In this document: positions 34,962 to 43,861 of the stretch, one piece after another
Layout of the letters: every line of letters starts with the position of its first letter
Position numbering within the stretch: the first letter of the stretch is position 1
From: Novosphingobium sediminis
GTDB lineage: Bacteria; Pseudomonadota; Alphaproteobacteria; Sphingomonadales; Sphingomonadaceae
Direction of reading: 5' to 3'
Assembly: GCF_007991615.1 (NCBI RefSeq)
Contig: NZ_BJYR01000025.1
Span: 1-64,000 of the forward strand
Length of the DNA stretch: 64,000 nucleotides
Made by a program: the position numbers and the translations under genes
The notes under the pieces: model-generated
Database searches by the model: none
What the model was told of the DNA's origin: nothing
What the model saw: the letters and a program-made list of their open reading frames with translations, nothing else

Positions 34962-35981
34962 TCAGCCATCCTTGTAGTAGTAGCTGTAGCCGTTGATCGC
35001 GGGGGCGCCGCCGAGGTGCGCGTAGAGGACGCGGCTGCCTTCGGGGAAGAAGCCCTTGCGCGTCAGGTCGATCATGCCCTGCATCGATTTGCCCTCGTAG
35101 ACCGGATCGGTGATCATCGCTTCGGTGCGGGCGGCGAGGCGGATGGCGTCGTTGGTTTCGTCCGACGGGACGCCGTAGGCCGGATAGGCGTAGTCCGGGT
35201 TGATGACGATCTCGTCCTCGCGGATGGGGCGGCCGAGGCCGACGAGTTCTGCGGTGTTGTCGACGATCATGCGGACCTGCGCACGGGTCTGCTCGAGCGT
35301 GCCGGAAGCGTCGATGCCGATCACGCGGTCCGCGCGGTCCTGCGCGGCGAAGCCGACGATCATGCCGCCTTGCGTCGAGCCGGTGACGACGCAGACGACG
35401 ATGTAATCGAACTTGAAACCGAGCTCGGCCTCTTGGCGCTCGACTTCTTCCGCAAAGCCGACATAGCCGAGCGCGCCGTACTTGTGGACCGAGGCGCCGG
35501 CGGGGATCGGATAGGGCTTGCCGCCGGCGGCCTTGACGCTCTCGATGGCGTCTTCCCAGCTCTGGCGGATGCCGATGTCGAAGCCATCTTCCACCAGGCG
35601 GCTGTCTGCACCCATCAGGCGGGTGAGCAGGATATTGCCGACGCGGTCGTAGACGGCGTCGTAATGCGGCACCCACTTTTCCTGCACGACGACGCACTTC
35701 ATGCCGAGCTTGGCGGCGGTGGCGGCGACCATGCGGGTGTGGTTCGATTGCACGCCGCCGATGGAAACCAGCGTGTCCGCGCCCGAGGCGATGGCATCGG
35801 GGACGATGTATTCGAGCTTGCGCAGCTTGTTACCGCCGAAGGCGAGGCCGGAGTTGCAATCATCGCGCTTGGCCCAGATCTCGACCTTGCCGCCGAGGGC
35901 TTCGCTGAGACGGGGCAGGCGCTCGATGGGGGTGGGGCCGTAGGTGAGCGGGTAGCGTTCGAATTTCGAGAGCAGGGACAT
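34962..35981 (-). CDS. acdS: 1-aminocyclopropane-1-carboxylate (ACC) deaminase
   Basis: This 339-residue PLP enzyme opens the ACC ring to give 2-oxobutanoate and ammonia, which lowers plant ethylene. K52 is the PLP lysine, and S79, Y269, Y295, E296 and L323 match the Pseudomonas residues S78, Y268, Y294, E295 and L322. E296 and L323 are the pair used to separate true ACC deaminases from D-cysteine desulfhydrase relatives, so the specific call is well supported. It is divergent from an Lrp-type regulator across a 143-bp AT-rich gap, the standard acdR-acdS layout of rhizosphere bacteria. Confidence 0.95.
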   Translation of the reverse strand: MSLLSKFERYPLTYGPTPIERLPRLSEALGGKVEIWAKRDDCNSGLAFGGNKLRKLEYIVPDAIASGADTLVSIGGVQSNHTRMVAATAAKLGMKCVVVQEKWVPHYDAVYDRVGNILLTRLMGADSRLVEDGFDIGIRQSWEDAIESVKAAGGKPYPIPAGASVHKYGALGYVGFAEEVERQEAELGFKFDYIVVCVVTGSTQGGMIVGFAAQDRADRVIGIDASGTLEQTRAQVRMIVDNTAELVGLGRPIREDEIVINPDYAYPAYGVPSDETNDAIRLAARTEAMITDPVYEGKSMQGMIDLTRKGFFPEGSRVLYAHLGGAPAINGYSYYYKDG

Positions 35982-36124
35982 GGTGGCTCCGGCTTGGCGT
36001 TTGATTCGGCGCTGAAGCTAATCGAAAGTGCTTGGAAGGTGCTTGCAAAGTTGGCGACTCTGAAAGCGTAATTCAGTCATAATGGCGCTTTTATTTATAT
36101 TACCTTCCGCTAAATATCATTTCT
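35982..36124. promoter_or_regulatory. Divergent acdS-acdR control region
   Basis: This 143-bp gap separates the two divergent starts. The 36070-36120 half is AT-rich (TTATTTATATTACC, CTAAATATCA), as expected for promoter and Lrp-type binding DNA. No exact repeats or boxes are clear enough to name. Confidence 0.5.
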
Positions 36125-36598
36125 ATGAAAGAAACTTCCATTGAGTTTGACCGGATCGACCGCAACCTGCTGCGCATGCTGCAGGCGGACGGGCGGCGGT
36201 CCAATCAGGAGCTGGCGGACCTCGCCAACATCAGCCCGGCAACCTGCCACCGGCGTGTGGCGCGGCTGGTGGAGGCGGGGGCGATCACCGGGTTTCGGGG
36301 ATTTGTCGATCCGGGCGTGGTGGGGCTCGGCACGCTGGTGATGGTGGGCGTGGTGCTCGATCGCTCGACGCCGGAGAGCTTCGCCGCGTTCGAGGGGGCG
36401 GTGCTGGGGATGAAGGAAGTGCTCGATTGCAATCTGGTGGCGGGGGACTTCGATTACCTGCTGAAGATCCGCGTGCGCGACATCGCCGATTTCAATGCGC
36501 TGCATGGCCAGCGGCTGCTGACCCTGCCGGGGGTGCGGCAGACGCGGACGTTTTTCGTAATGAAGGAAGTGAAGGAGAATGCGCCGCTGGGGTTTTGA
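36125..36598 (+). CDS. acdR: Lrp/AsnC-family regulator of ACC deaminase
   Basis: This 157-residue regulator has an N-terminal winged helix (FDRIDRNLLRMLQADGRRSN, then LADLANISPATCHRRVARL) and a C-terminal RAM ligand-binding domain (VLDCNLVAGDFDYLLKIRV). In Pseudomonas, AcdR activates acdS in response to ACC. The divergent position next to acdS supports the same role here. Downstream DNA contains a short REP-like repeat. Confidence 0.88.
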   Translation: MKETSIEFDRIDRNLLRMLQADGRRSNQELADLANISPATCHRRVARLVEAGAITGFRGFVDPGVVGLGTLVMVGVVLDRSTPESFAAFEGAVLGMKEVLDCNLVAGDFDYLLKIRVRDIADFNALHGQRLLTLPGVRQTRTFFVMKEVKENAPLGF

Positions 36599-36642
36599 GG
36601 TTTGCGCTTTGCTGAACCTCACCACCCCCAACCCCCTCCTCT

Positions 36643-36670
36643 GTCCTTCGACAAGCTCAGGATGAGCGAA
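36643..36670. repeat. REP-like dispersed repeat
   Basis: TCCTTCGACAAGCTCAGGAT followed by GAGCGAA is the short palindromic intergenic element widely scattered in proteobacterial genomes. GCTCA-GGA-TGAGC forms its hairpin. It sits between the acdR stop and the convergent esterase stop, where it could also act in transcript stability or termination. Confidence 0.6.
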
Positions 36671-36689
36671 GAAAGGGGCTTTTTTGGCG

Positions 36690-38228
36690 CTACATCAGGC
36701 CGAGTTTGCCGCCGGTTTCGGCGTAGGCCTTGAAGGCTTCGAGGCGGGCGGCGGACGAGACGGCGGGGCGCGGGGCTTCCTTGTCGCCGAGGCCCATGAC
36801 CGTGGTGGTGGCCTTGCCGACGGCGGGCCAGCCAGGCGCGCCGGTGCGCAGGAAAGCGAGGAGGCGGCGTTGCCATTGGCGGCTGATGGCGGTGTCCTTG
36901 GCGGTGAAGGTGCGCGGGCCGAAGCCCAGATTGCCGAAGACGTAGGGGAGCTGCGAGGAGTGGAAGGCGCCCCATGCCTTGCCGCCTTTCGCTGCCGGAT
37001 AGGCGTGATCGTAGAGGTAAGCGAAGACCGGCTGGCGGGCGCTGCGAGTGCGCTCCTTTGACCAGAGGAGCAGGCCGGCCATGTAGCGATCTCGCGCGAT
37101 GAGGGCATTGCTGGCGGCGGCTTCCGCGTCGGTGGCGTGGGGGTAGAGTGCGAGGAGGCGGTCCGCGAAAGTGCCGTAGCGGGCGCGCAGAGCGGTTTCG
37201 AGTTGGGCCGGGGTGCGCACCGTGGGGTCGATCATCTCGGCGCTGTTGTAGCCGGAGATCAGCGGCACGGGGCTGACGACCGGGCCGCTGGCGCGGGCGG
37301 GATCGAAGGGGACGACCTTGCCATCGACGTTGGGGACGAAGAGCAGGCGCGGCGGGCCGCTGCCGGGGACGTAGCGGGTGGCCTCGATCAAGGTTTCGGC
37401 AGGCACGGCGCGCAGGCCTGCAAGGGTTGCCGCGCCAAGCTTGGCGGCGAGATCGGCGCCAATCTGCTCGTTCGTGGCGAGCGGGGGGACATCGATCGCC
37501 ATGCTTGCGCCGCTGAAGGCGATGGCCTTGGTGAAGAGGCCCTTGGCGAGCGGCGAGATCAGGAGATCGGCGACCGAGGCCGCGCCCGCGCTTTCGCCCG
37601 AGACGGTGACGTTGGAGGGATCGCCGCCAAAACGCGCGGCATTGGCCTTGATCCACTGGAGCGCGGCAATCTGATCGAGCAGGCCATAGTTGCCCGAGGA
37701 GCCCAGCGGGCTTTCGGCAGTGAGCGCGGGGTGGGCCATGAAACCGAACACGCCGACGCGGTAGTTCAGCGTGATGACGACAGCGCCCTGCGCCGCGAGC
37801 TTTGCACCGCTGTAGATCGGCAGGCTGCCGCTGCCGCCGCCAAAGCCGCCGCCGTGGATGAACACGAGGACGGGGCGCTTGCCTGCCGCCTTGCGGGGTT
37901 TCCACACGTTGAGGGTGAGGCAGTCCTCGCTCATCGGGCCTGCGGCGAGGAATTCGTCCGTATAGGGCCCCCAAGCAGCCGGCACGCCCTGCTGGCAGGC
38001 GGGGCCATAGTGCGATGCATCGCGCACGCCTTGCCACAGCGCGGCGGGCTGCGGTTCGCGCCAGCGGTTCGCGGCGACCGGCGGGGCGGCATAGGGGATG
38101 CCGAGGTAGGCCTCTGCGCCAGCCTGCGCCGTGCCGCGAACATCGCCGAGCGTGGTGGAGACGATGCCTTGCGCCTGAGCGGCAGCAGGGAGCGAGAGCG
38201 CGACGGCAAGCGCGAGGCGGATGGACAT
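36690..38228 (-). CDS. Second exported type-B carboxylesterase
   Basis: The protein has 512 residues with signal peptide SIRLALAVALSLPAAAQAQ. I set the start at ATG 38228, because the upstream codons lack signal character. It carries HGGGFGGGSG for the oxyanion hole, the nucleophile elbow VSGESAGAAS, and SEDCLTLNVW. It resembles the esterase at 26289-27911 in domain plan but differs through most of its length, so it is a paralogue and not a recent copy. It stands alone, convergent with acdR and divergent from the permease. Confidence 0.91.
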   Translation of the reverse strand: MSIRLALAVALSLPAAAQAQGIVSTTLGDVRGTAQAGAEAYLGIPYAAPPVAANRWREPQPAALWQGVRDASHYGPACQQGVPAAWGPYTDEFLAAGPMSEDCLTLNVWKPRKAAGKRPVLVFIHGGGFGGGSGSLPIYSGAKLAAQGAVVITLNYRVGVFGFMAHPALTAESPLGSSGNYGLLDQIAALQWIKANAARFGGDPSNVTVSGESAGAASVADLLISPLAKGLFTKAIAFSGASMAIDVPPLATNEQIGADLAAKLGAATLAGLRAVPAETLIEATRYVPGSGPPRLLFVPNVDGKVVPFDPARASGPVVSPVPLISGYNSAEMIDPTVRTPAQLETALRARYGTFADRLLALYPHATDAEAAASNALIARDRYMAGLLLWSKERTRSARQPVFAYLYDHAYPAAKGGKAWGAFHSSQLPYVFGNLGFGPRTFTAKDTAISRQWQRRLLAFLRTGAPGWPAVGKATTTVMGLGDKEAPRPAVSSAARLEAFKAYAETGGKLGLM

Positions 38229-38358
38229 GGCGACAGGCTCTCCCGGACGTTTTACGGCCAAACTAGACGATATATTCTATTTAGCAACAGGCAACGCGGG
38301 ATTTGACAGGATGGCGCTGCCGCTTATCCCTATGCGCACTTCAATCAGGGGGATTTGC

Positions 38359-39741
38359 GTGGGCGCAGTGGGGATCGCAGAGGCAGGGCAAGGAAGCGGC
38401 GTGGAGCTGAGCCGGACGCTGCTGCCGCGGCACGTTTCGATGATCGCGATTGGCGGGATCATCGGTGCGGGTCTGTTCGTCGGTTCTTCCACCACGATTT
38501 CGCTGACCGGGCCGGCGGCGGTGATTTCCTACCTGATCGCGGGGCTGCTGATCCTGCTGGTGATGCGGATGATCGCCGAGATGGCCATCGTGCTGGAAGG
38601 CGTGCGGACCTTTCCCGACTTTGCGCGCGCCGGGCTTGGCCATCTGGCGGGGTTCCTCTCGGGCTGGCTCTACTGGTATTTCTGGGTCGTGGTCGTCGCG
38701 GTGGAGGCGATTGCCGGGGCCAAGATCATCGGCGGCTGGCTGCCGGGCGTGCCGGAATGGGCCATCGGCGCGGGGCTGACCGCGCTGATGACGGGCGTGA
38801 ACCTGATGTCCACCCGCAGCTACGGCGAGTTCGAGTTCTGGTTTTCCTCGATCAAGGTGGCGGCGATCCTCGTGTTCAGCCTGATCTGCGCGCTGTGGGT
38901 GTTTGGCATCACCGCGCCGCAGGGTTTTTCCATCGGCAACCTGACCGCACATGGCGGCTTTGCGCCGCATGGCTGGGGGCCGGTGCTAGCGGGGGTCGCA
39001 TCGACCATCTTCTCGCTCTGCGGCGCTGAAATCGCGACGATTGCGGCAGCGGAATCGCCTGATCCGGCCAAGGTGATCGCGCGGATGACCGTCTCGGTCG
39101 CCCTGCGCATCGTGATCTTCTACGTGCTCGCCATCGGGCTGATCGTGGCGGTGGTGCCGTGGACGCAGATCGTGCCGGGGCATTCGCCCTTCGCGACGAC
39201 GCTGGCCGCAATGCACATTCCGGGCGGCGAGACGATCATGAGCGCGGTGGTGCTGGTGGCGGTGCTCTCGTGCCTCAACAGCGGGCTTTATGTGACGAGC
39301 CGCGCGCTGTTCGGCTTGGCCCGCTTTGGCGATGCGCCGGACTGGCTGGTGCATGTGAACGCGCGCGGGGTGCCGGCGCGGGCGATCATTGCCGCAAGCC
39401 TGTTTGCCTATGGCGCGCTGGCGGCGCAGTGGCTTTCGCCGGGCACGGTGTTCAGCTTCCTCGTCAATTCATCGGGCGTGACGATGATCCTGCTTTATGG
39501 GCTGGTCGGCATCGCGCAGTTGAAGGAGCGCACGCGGATGGAGCGCGAGGCGCCGGAGAAGCTGACGCTGAAGATGTGGTTCCACCCCTTCGGCACCCTG
39601 ACCGCGCTGGCGGCGATGCTGGCGGTGCTGGTGTTCATGGGGCTGCAGCCTGACCTTGCGAGCCAGCTGTGGATGAGCCTGCTGGTGGCGGCGCTGTTTG
39701 CGGCGGCGTTCTGGCTGCTGCGCACGGGAAAGCGCGCCTGA
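38359..39741 (+). CDS. Amino-acid permease (APC superfamily)
   Basis: This is a protein of about 460 residues with around 12 membrane helices. The first begins HVSMIAIGGIIGAGLFVGSS, the conserved IGGxIGxGLF motif of the AAT/GABA-permease group. I chose GTG 38359 because AGGGGG lies just upstream. In-frame ATG 38332 and 38221 are alternatives, and the longest overlaps the divergent esterase start. It imports amino acids or GABA-like compounds with protons. A CoA-transferase gene starts 1 bp after its stop, so substrate import and CoA activation of a carboxylate product are probably linked. Confidence 0.88.
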   Translation: MGAVGIAEAGQGSGVELSRTLLPRHVSMIAIGGIIGAGLFVGSSTTISLTGPAAVISYLIAGLLILLVMRMIAEMAIVLEGVRTFPDFARAGLGHLAGFLSGWLYWYFWVVVVAVEAIAGAKIIGGWLPGVPEWAIGAGLTALMTGVNLMSTRSYGEFEFWFSSIKVAAILVFSLICALWVFGITAPQGFSIGNLTAHGGFAPHGWGPVLAGVASTIFSLCGAEIATIAAAESPDPAKVIARMTVSVALRIVIFYVLAIGLIVAVVPWTQIVPGHSPFATTLAAMHIPGGETIMSAVVLVAVLSCLNSGLYVTSRALFGLARFGDAPDWLVHVNARGVPARAIIAASLFAYGALAAQWLSPGTVFSFLVNSSGVTMILLYGLVGIAQLKERTRMEREAPEKLTLKMWFHPFGTLTALAAMLAVLVFMGLQPDLASQLWMSLLVAALFAAAFWLLRTGKRA

Positions 39742-39742
39742 C

Positions 39743-41053
39743 ATGCCTCAGATCATAACGGCAGAGGAAGCCGCCGCGCTGGTCAAGCCGGGCATGTGGC
39801 TCGATTACGGGTTCGGTGCGACGCAGACGGAAGCGTTCGACAAGGCGCTGGCCGCGCGGGTGCATGAGCTTTCGGGCGTGAAGGTGCGCAGCTGCCTGAC
39901 GACAAGGCCGCGCGCGTTTCAGGAAGCCGATCCCGAAGGCGCGCATATGCTTTCGGCGAGCTGGCACTTCAGCGGATACGACCGCAAGCAGTTCGACGCA
40001 GGGCGCTGCGTCTATGTGCCGCTCAACCTTGGCGAGTGGCCCGATCTCTACAAGCGCTTCTGCGAGCGCGTGGACATTGCGGTGTTCCAAGTCTGCCCGA
40101 AGGATGCGGACGGGTTCTACAACTTCTCGATCTCGGCCTCCTACCTGCGCTCGCTGGTGGAGAAGGCGGACGTGGTGATCGTCGAGGTCAATCCGGCTCT
40201 GCCTTATTGCTACGGGCCGGATAACGCGGTGCACGAGAGCGAAGTGGACTTCGTGATCGAGGTGCCCGCCCTCCCCGCTCCCGAACTGCCGAGCGCAGTT
40301 TCGAGCGATGTGGACCTTGCGATTGCGCGGCTGGTGGCGGCGGAAATCCGCGACGGGGACTGCCTGCAACTGGGCATCGGCGGCCTGCCCAATGCAGTCG
40401 GGCGCGCGATTGCGGGTGCGGGGGTTAAGGACCTTGGCGTCCATACCGAGATGATGGTCGAGGGGCTGGTCGAACTGGTCAAGGCGGGCGTTGCCACCGG
40501 CGCGCGCAAGCAGGTCGATGTGGGCAAGGCGGTCTATGCCTTCGCCATTGGCACGGCGGACATCTACAACACGCTGGACCGCAACCCCGCCTTCGTGGCG
40601 CGGCAGGTGGACTATACCAATCTGCCGCAGTTCGTGGCGCAGAACCGCAATGTGGTTGCCGTGAACAGCACCGGGCAGATGGACCTGCAGGGGCAGGCGG
40701 CATCGGAAGCGGATGGCTATCGCCACTTCAGCGGCACTGGCGGGCAGCTTGGTTTCGTGCGGGCGGCGTATGAATCGGAAGGTGGCCGCGCGTTCCTGTG
40801 CATGCCTTCGACGTATGAGAAACATGGGGTGCGCAAGAGCCGGGTGGTGGCGGGCCTCGCGCCGGGGACCGTGGTCACCGTGCCGCGCACCGATGTGATG
40901 CATGTGGCGACCGAATACGGCATGGTCTGCCTCAAAGGTCTGAGCGTGGCCGAGCGCGCGAAGGCGATGATTTCCATCGCGCATCCCGACTTCCGCGAGG
41001 AACTGGAGCGCGACGCTTATGCCAATGGATTGATTCCGAAACATTATTTTTGA
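39743..41053 (+). CDS. Acetyl-CoA hydrolase/4-hydroxybutyrate CoA-transferase family protein
   Basis: This 436-residue enzyme belongs to the CoA-transferase family I with two halves. The glutamate in VHTEMMVEGL (about residue 233) corresponds to the catalytic Glu that forms the glutamyl-CoA intermediate, and LGIGGLPNAV and GTGGQLGFV are CoA-loop motifs. It likely transfers CoA from acetyl-CoA to a short hydroxy or amino acid-derived carboxylate such as 4-hydroxybutyrate. Its start lies 1 bp after the permease stop, so both act together, perhaps in GABA-like compound use. Confidence 0.9.
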   Translation: MPQIITAEEAAALVKPGMWLDYGFGATQTEAFDKALAARVHELSGVKVRSCLTTRPRAFQEADPEGAHMLSASWHFSGYDRKQFDAGRCVYVPLNLGEWPDLYKRFCERVDIAVFQVCPKDADGFYNFSISASYLRSLVEKADVVIVEVNPALPYCYGPDNAVHESEVDFVIEVPALPAPELPSAVSSDVDLAIARLVAAEIRDGDCLQLGIGGLPNAVGRAIAGAGVKDLGVHTEMMVEGLVELVKAGVATGARKQVDVGKAVYAFAIGTADIYNTLDRNPAFVARQVDYTNLPQFVAQNRNVVAVNSTGQMDLQGQAASEADGYRHFSGTGGQLGFVRAAYESEGGRAFLCMPSTYEKHGVRKSRVVAGLAPGTVVTVPRTDVMHVATEYGMVCLKGLSVAERAKAMISIAHPDFREELERDAYANGLIPKHYF

Positions 41054-41230
41054 GACATCGCGACCTCTCACGGTTATGGAGCTTTCGCGGCATTGGCAGC
41101 CCGGAGCAAAACTCCTATGCCGGAGCCGATTGATCCGCCGGCGAGAGGCTCTTGGTGCTGCGAGCATGACCATCACCAGATCCGGCGGCCGTAACGCCGC
41201 AGAATCAACCCTCAGCGCACCTGCCACGCC

Positions 41231-42931
41231 ATGCCATACCCGCCCGCGGTGCACCGCAGGAAGGTTTGTGCCCGGGTGCTGAACCTGTTTCGCAAGCCGT
41301 TGATGCAGCGGGCTGCGCTGGGCGCCATCGTGGCGCTGGCGCTGGCGCTGCGGCTGTTTCACATCGGCTTCGGCCTGCCGGCGATCAACGATCCCGATGA
41401 GCTCATGTTCGAGTTGGGCGCGGTGCACATGCTGCGCACGGGGACGCTCAACCCCGGCTGGTTCGGCCACCCCGCGACGACAACCATGTACCTCCTCGCG
41501 CTGTGCAACATCGCCGTCTACGGCACCGGGCGCGCGCTGGGCTGGTTTCATTCGCAGCGCGAATTCGTCGATGCGGTGTTCGTTTCCCCTTCGCTGCTGA
41601 TCCTGCCCGGGCGGATCGCGATGGCCGCCTTCGGCGCGGCCTCTGTGTGGCTGACCGGGCGCCTTGCCACGGCATTGTTCGACCGGCGCGCCGGGCTGGT
41701 GGCCGCGCTGATCCTCGCGGTCAGTCCGGTCGCGGTGCATTGGTCGCAGATCATCCGTTCGGATGTGATGGCGACCACCTTCATGCTGGCGTGCCTGCTC
41801 GCCACCTTGCGCCATGCGCGCGGCGGCGGCTGGCGCGACCTGATCGTCGCAGCCGTGTGGCTGGGCACCGCGATTGCCACGAAATGGCCGTTTGCGGTGG
41901 GCGGCGTGGCGATGATCGCGGTGATTGGCTGGCAACTGGCGGATGGATCGAGCCGGGTGCGCGATGCGGCGGTGCGGCTGGCGGCCTTCATCGCCACGAT
42001 GCTGTGCGCGCTGCTGGTGATCTCGCCCTATCTGGTGATCGCGCGCGATACCGTGGCCCGCAACCTGCAGGGTGAGGCGCAGACGCGGCACCTTGGGGCA
42101 ACCGGCGGGACGCTGGCGGAAAACCTGGCGTGGTATCTGCAAGGCCCGATGGTCGATGCGCTGGGCGTGGCCGGCATCGCGCTGGCGGCAGCCGGGGTGG
42201 TGTTCGCCGCGCGGCGGCCACAGGCCGCGGCGATGATCGTGCCGGTCACCATCACCTTTGCGCTGCTGATCGGCTCGCAACATATCGTGTGGGAGCGCTG
42301 GATCATTCCGCTGCTGCCGCTCGTGGCCATGCTGGCGGGCGCCGCGCTGGCCGAGGCTTCGCGCAAGTTGGAACGCGGCACGGCATGGCGCGGTGCGCTG
42401 GCCTGCACGATCGCCGCCGGACTGATCGCGCTGCCGCTGGGGGTTACCGCGTTTCGCGAGGCGCAGGCCCGCGCCAACGATACGCGGCAGATCGCTTCGG
42501 CCTGGGCAGCCGTTAACATTCCGGCCGGCTCGACCGTGTTCATCGAGCACTTCGGTTTCGATCTCTATTCCCAGCCCTGGCGCGTGCTGTTCCCGATGGG
42601 CGAGGCAGGCTGTGTCGACGCGCGGGCGCTGCTGGCGGGCAAGTTCGACAATGCCGTGATCGAACGCGCGCGGGCGGGACGCTCCAACATCGACTATGGC
42701 ACCGTGGCAACGGCTCGCCTCGAAAGCTGCCGCGCCGATTACGCCATCCTGAGCCAGGCGGATCGCTATGCGGCCGAGGCGGCGGACTTTCCGGTGCAGG
42801 CCAAGGCCTATCGGGAACTGATCCAGGCAGGCAGGACTGTGGCGGTGATCCGGCCTGCACAATACCTCCAAAATGGACCAGTCGTGCGGATCGTGCGGTT
42901 TGGCGGCGTCAACAAAATGTCACAGTATTAA
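41231..42931 (+). CDS. GT-C membrane glycosyltransferase (PMT/ArnT-like)
   Basis: This is a protein of up to 566 residues. After the first helix it has the acidic loop DPDELMFELGA, typical of the dolichyl-phosphate-mannose/ArnT-like GT-C fold, and at least ten hydrophobic helices to about residue 420. The C-terminal 130 residues are a soluble domain. The start is uncertain: ATG 41231, GTG 41276 (with GGAAGG upstream) or ATG 41303 are all possible. It would move a sugar from a lipid-phosphate donor on the periplasmic side. It opens the polysaccharide locus, 148 bp before the sugar-nucleotide operon. Confidence 0.82.
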   Translation: MPYPPAVHRRKVCARVLNLFRKPLMQRAALGAIVALALALRLFHIGFGLPAINDPDELMFELGAVHMLRTGTLNPGWFGHPATTTMYLLALCNIAVYGTGRALGWFHSQREFVDAVFVSPSLLILPGRIAMAAFGAASVWLTGRLATALFDRRAGLVAALILAVSPVAVHWSQIIRSDVMATTFMLACLLATLRHARGGGWRDLIVAAVWLGTAIATKWPFAVGGVAMIAVIGWQLADGSSRVRDAAVRLAAFIATMLCALLVISPYLVIARDTVARNLQGEAQTRHLGATGGTLAENLAWYLQGPMVDALGVAGIALAAAGVVFAARRPQAAAMIVPVTITFALLIGSQHIVWERWIIPLLPLVAMLAGAALAEASRKLERGTAWRGALACTIAAGLIALPLGVTAFREAQARANDTRQIASAWAAVNIPAGSTVFIEHFGFDLYSQPWRVLFPMGEAGCVDARALLAGKFDNAVIERARAGRSNIDYGTVATARLESCRADYAILSQADRYAAEAADFPVQAKAYRELIQAGRTVAVIRPAQYLQNGPVVRIVRFGGVNKMSQY

Positions 42932-43079
42932 CCGCCTATTAACCATACTGGACTACCTCCAATTTGGTGGAAATTGCCTGACGATTAATACCTACGTGCA
43001 GGCTTGCAAAATAGGTGAACGCCGGTATGCCAGCCGCAACTGACCAGTTCAGTCTCCGTATTGGCTTTGTGAGGGTAGT

Positions 43080-43853
43080 TTGACAAAGGCGGTGATACTG
43101 GCGGGCGGGCTTGGCACTCGTCTTGGTGAGGAAACATCGCTTCGCCCCAAGCCCATGGTTGAAATCGGCGGCATGCCGATCATCTGGCACATCATGAAGA
43201 TCTACGCTGCGCACGGCGTGACCGAGTTCGTGATCTGCCTCGGGTACAAGGGCTATGTGATCAAGGAGTTCTTCGCGAACTACTTCCTGCACGCGGCCGA
43301 CGTGACGATCGACCTTGCCAGCAACTCGATCGAGATCCACCGCGCCAAGAGCGAACCCTGGAAGGTCACGCTGGTGGAAACCGGCGCCGACACGCAGACC
43401 GGTGGCCGGCTCAAGGCGGTGCGCGATCACCTCGCCCCCGACGAGCCGTTCTGCTTCACCTATGGTGACGGCGTTGCTGATATCGACATCACCGCCGAGA
43501 TCGCCTTCCACAAGGCGCACGGCCTCAAGGCGACCATTGCCGCCGTCGCGCCGCCCGGACGGTTTGGCGCGCTGGAGTTCGATGGCGACAAGGTGGTCGA
43601 TTTCATGGAAAAGCCGGCCGGTGACGGCGGCCTCATCAACGGCGGCTTCTTCGTGCTCGATCCCTCGGTGATCGACCTTATTCCCACGCCCGGCACGATC
43701 TGGGAAAGCAGCCCCATGGAAGCGCTGGCGCGCAGCGGCGAACTGGCCGCTTTCCGTCACGAGGGGTTCTGGCAACCGATGGACACATTGCGCGATCGCC
43801 AGTTGCTGGAACGGCTGTGGTCCGAAGGCACCGCGCCGTGGAAGGTCTGGTAA
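43080..43853 (+). CDS. rfbF: Glucose-1-phosphate cytidylyltransferase
   Basis: This 257-residue nucleotidyltransferase starts with VILAGGLGTRLGEETSLRPK (residues 5-24), the signature loop, and keeps the family-specific FCFTYGDGVADIDI stretch. It makes CDP-glucose from CTP and glucose-1-phosphate, the first step of the CDP-3,6-dideoxyhexose pathway. The start is TTG 43080 behind GAGGGT. It begins a tightly packed run rfbF-rfbG-rfbH with almost no gaps. The pathway call is firm because all three enzymes are adjacent. Confidence 0.95.
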   Translation: MTKAVILAGGLGTRLGEETSLRPKPMVEIGGMPIIWHIMKIYAAHGVTEFVICLGYKGYVIKEFFANYFLHAADVTIDLASNSIEIHRAKSEPWKVTLVETGADTQTGGRLKAVRDHLAPDEPFCFTYGDGVADIDITAEIAFHKAHGLKATIAAVAPPGRFGALEFDGDKVVDFMEKPAGDGGLINGGFFVLDPSVIDLIPTPGTIWESSPMEALARSGELAAFRHEGFWQPMDTLRDRQLLERLWSEGTAPWKVW

Positions 43854-43861
43854 TCCGGGCC

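Noticed and set aside
39635..42871. Open minus-strand frame of 1078 codons across the CoA-transferase and GT-C genes
   Set aside because: It lies antisense to two well-recognised genes, is rich in Arg/His/Pro/Gln, and shows no family motif. Long antisense frames are common in GC-rich coding DNA.
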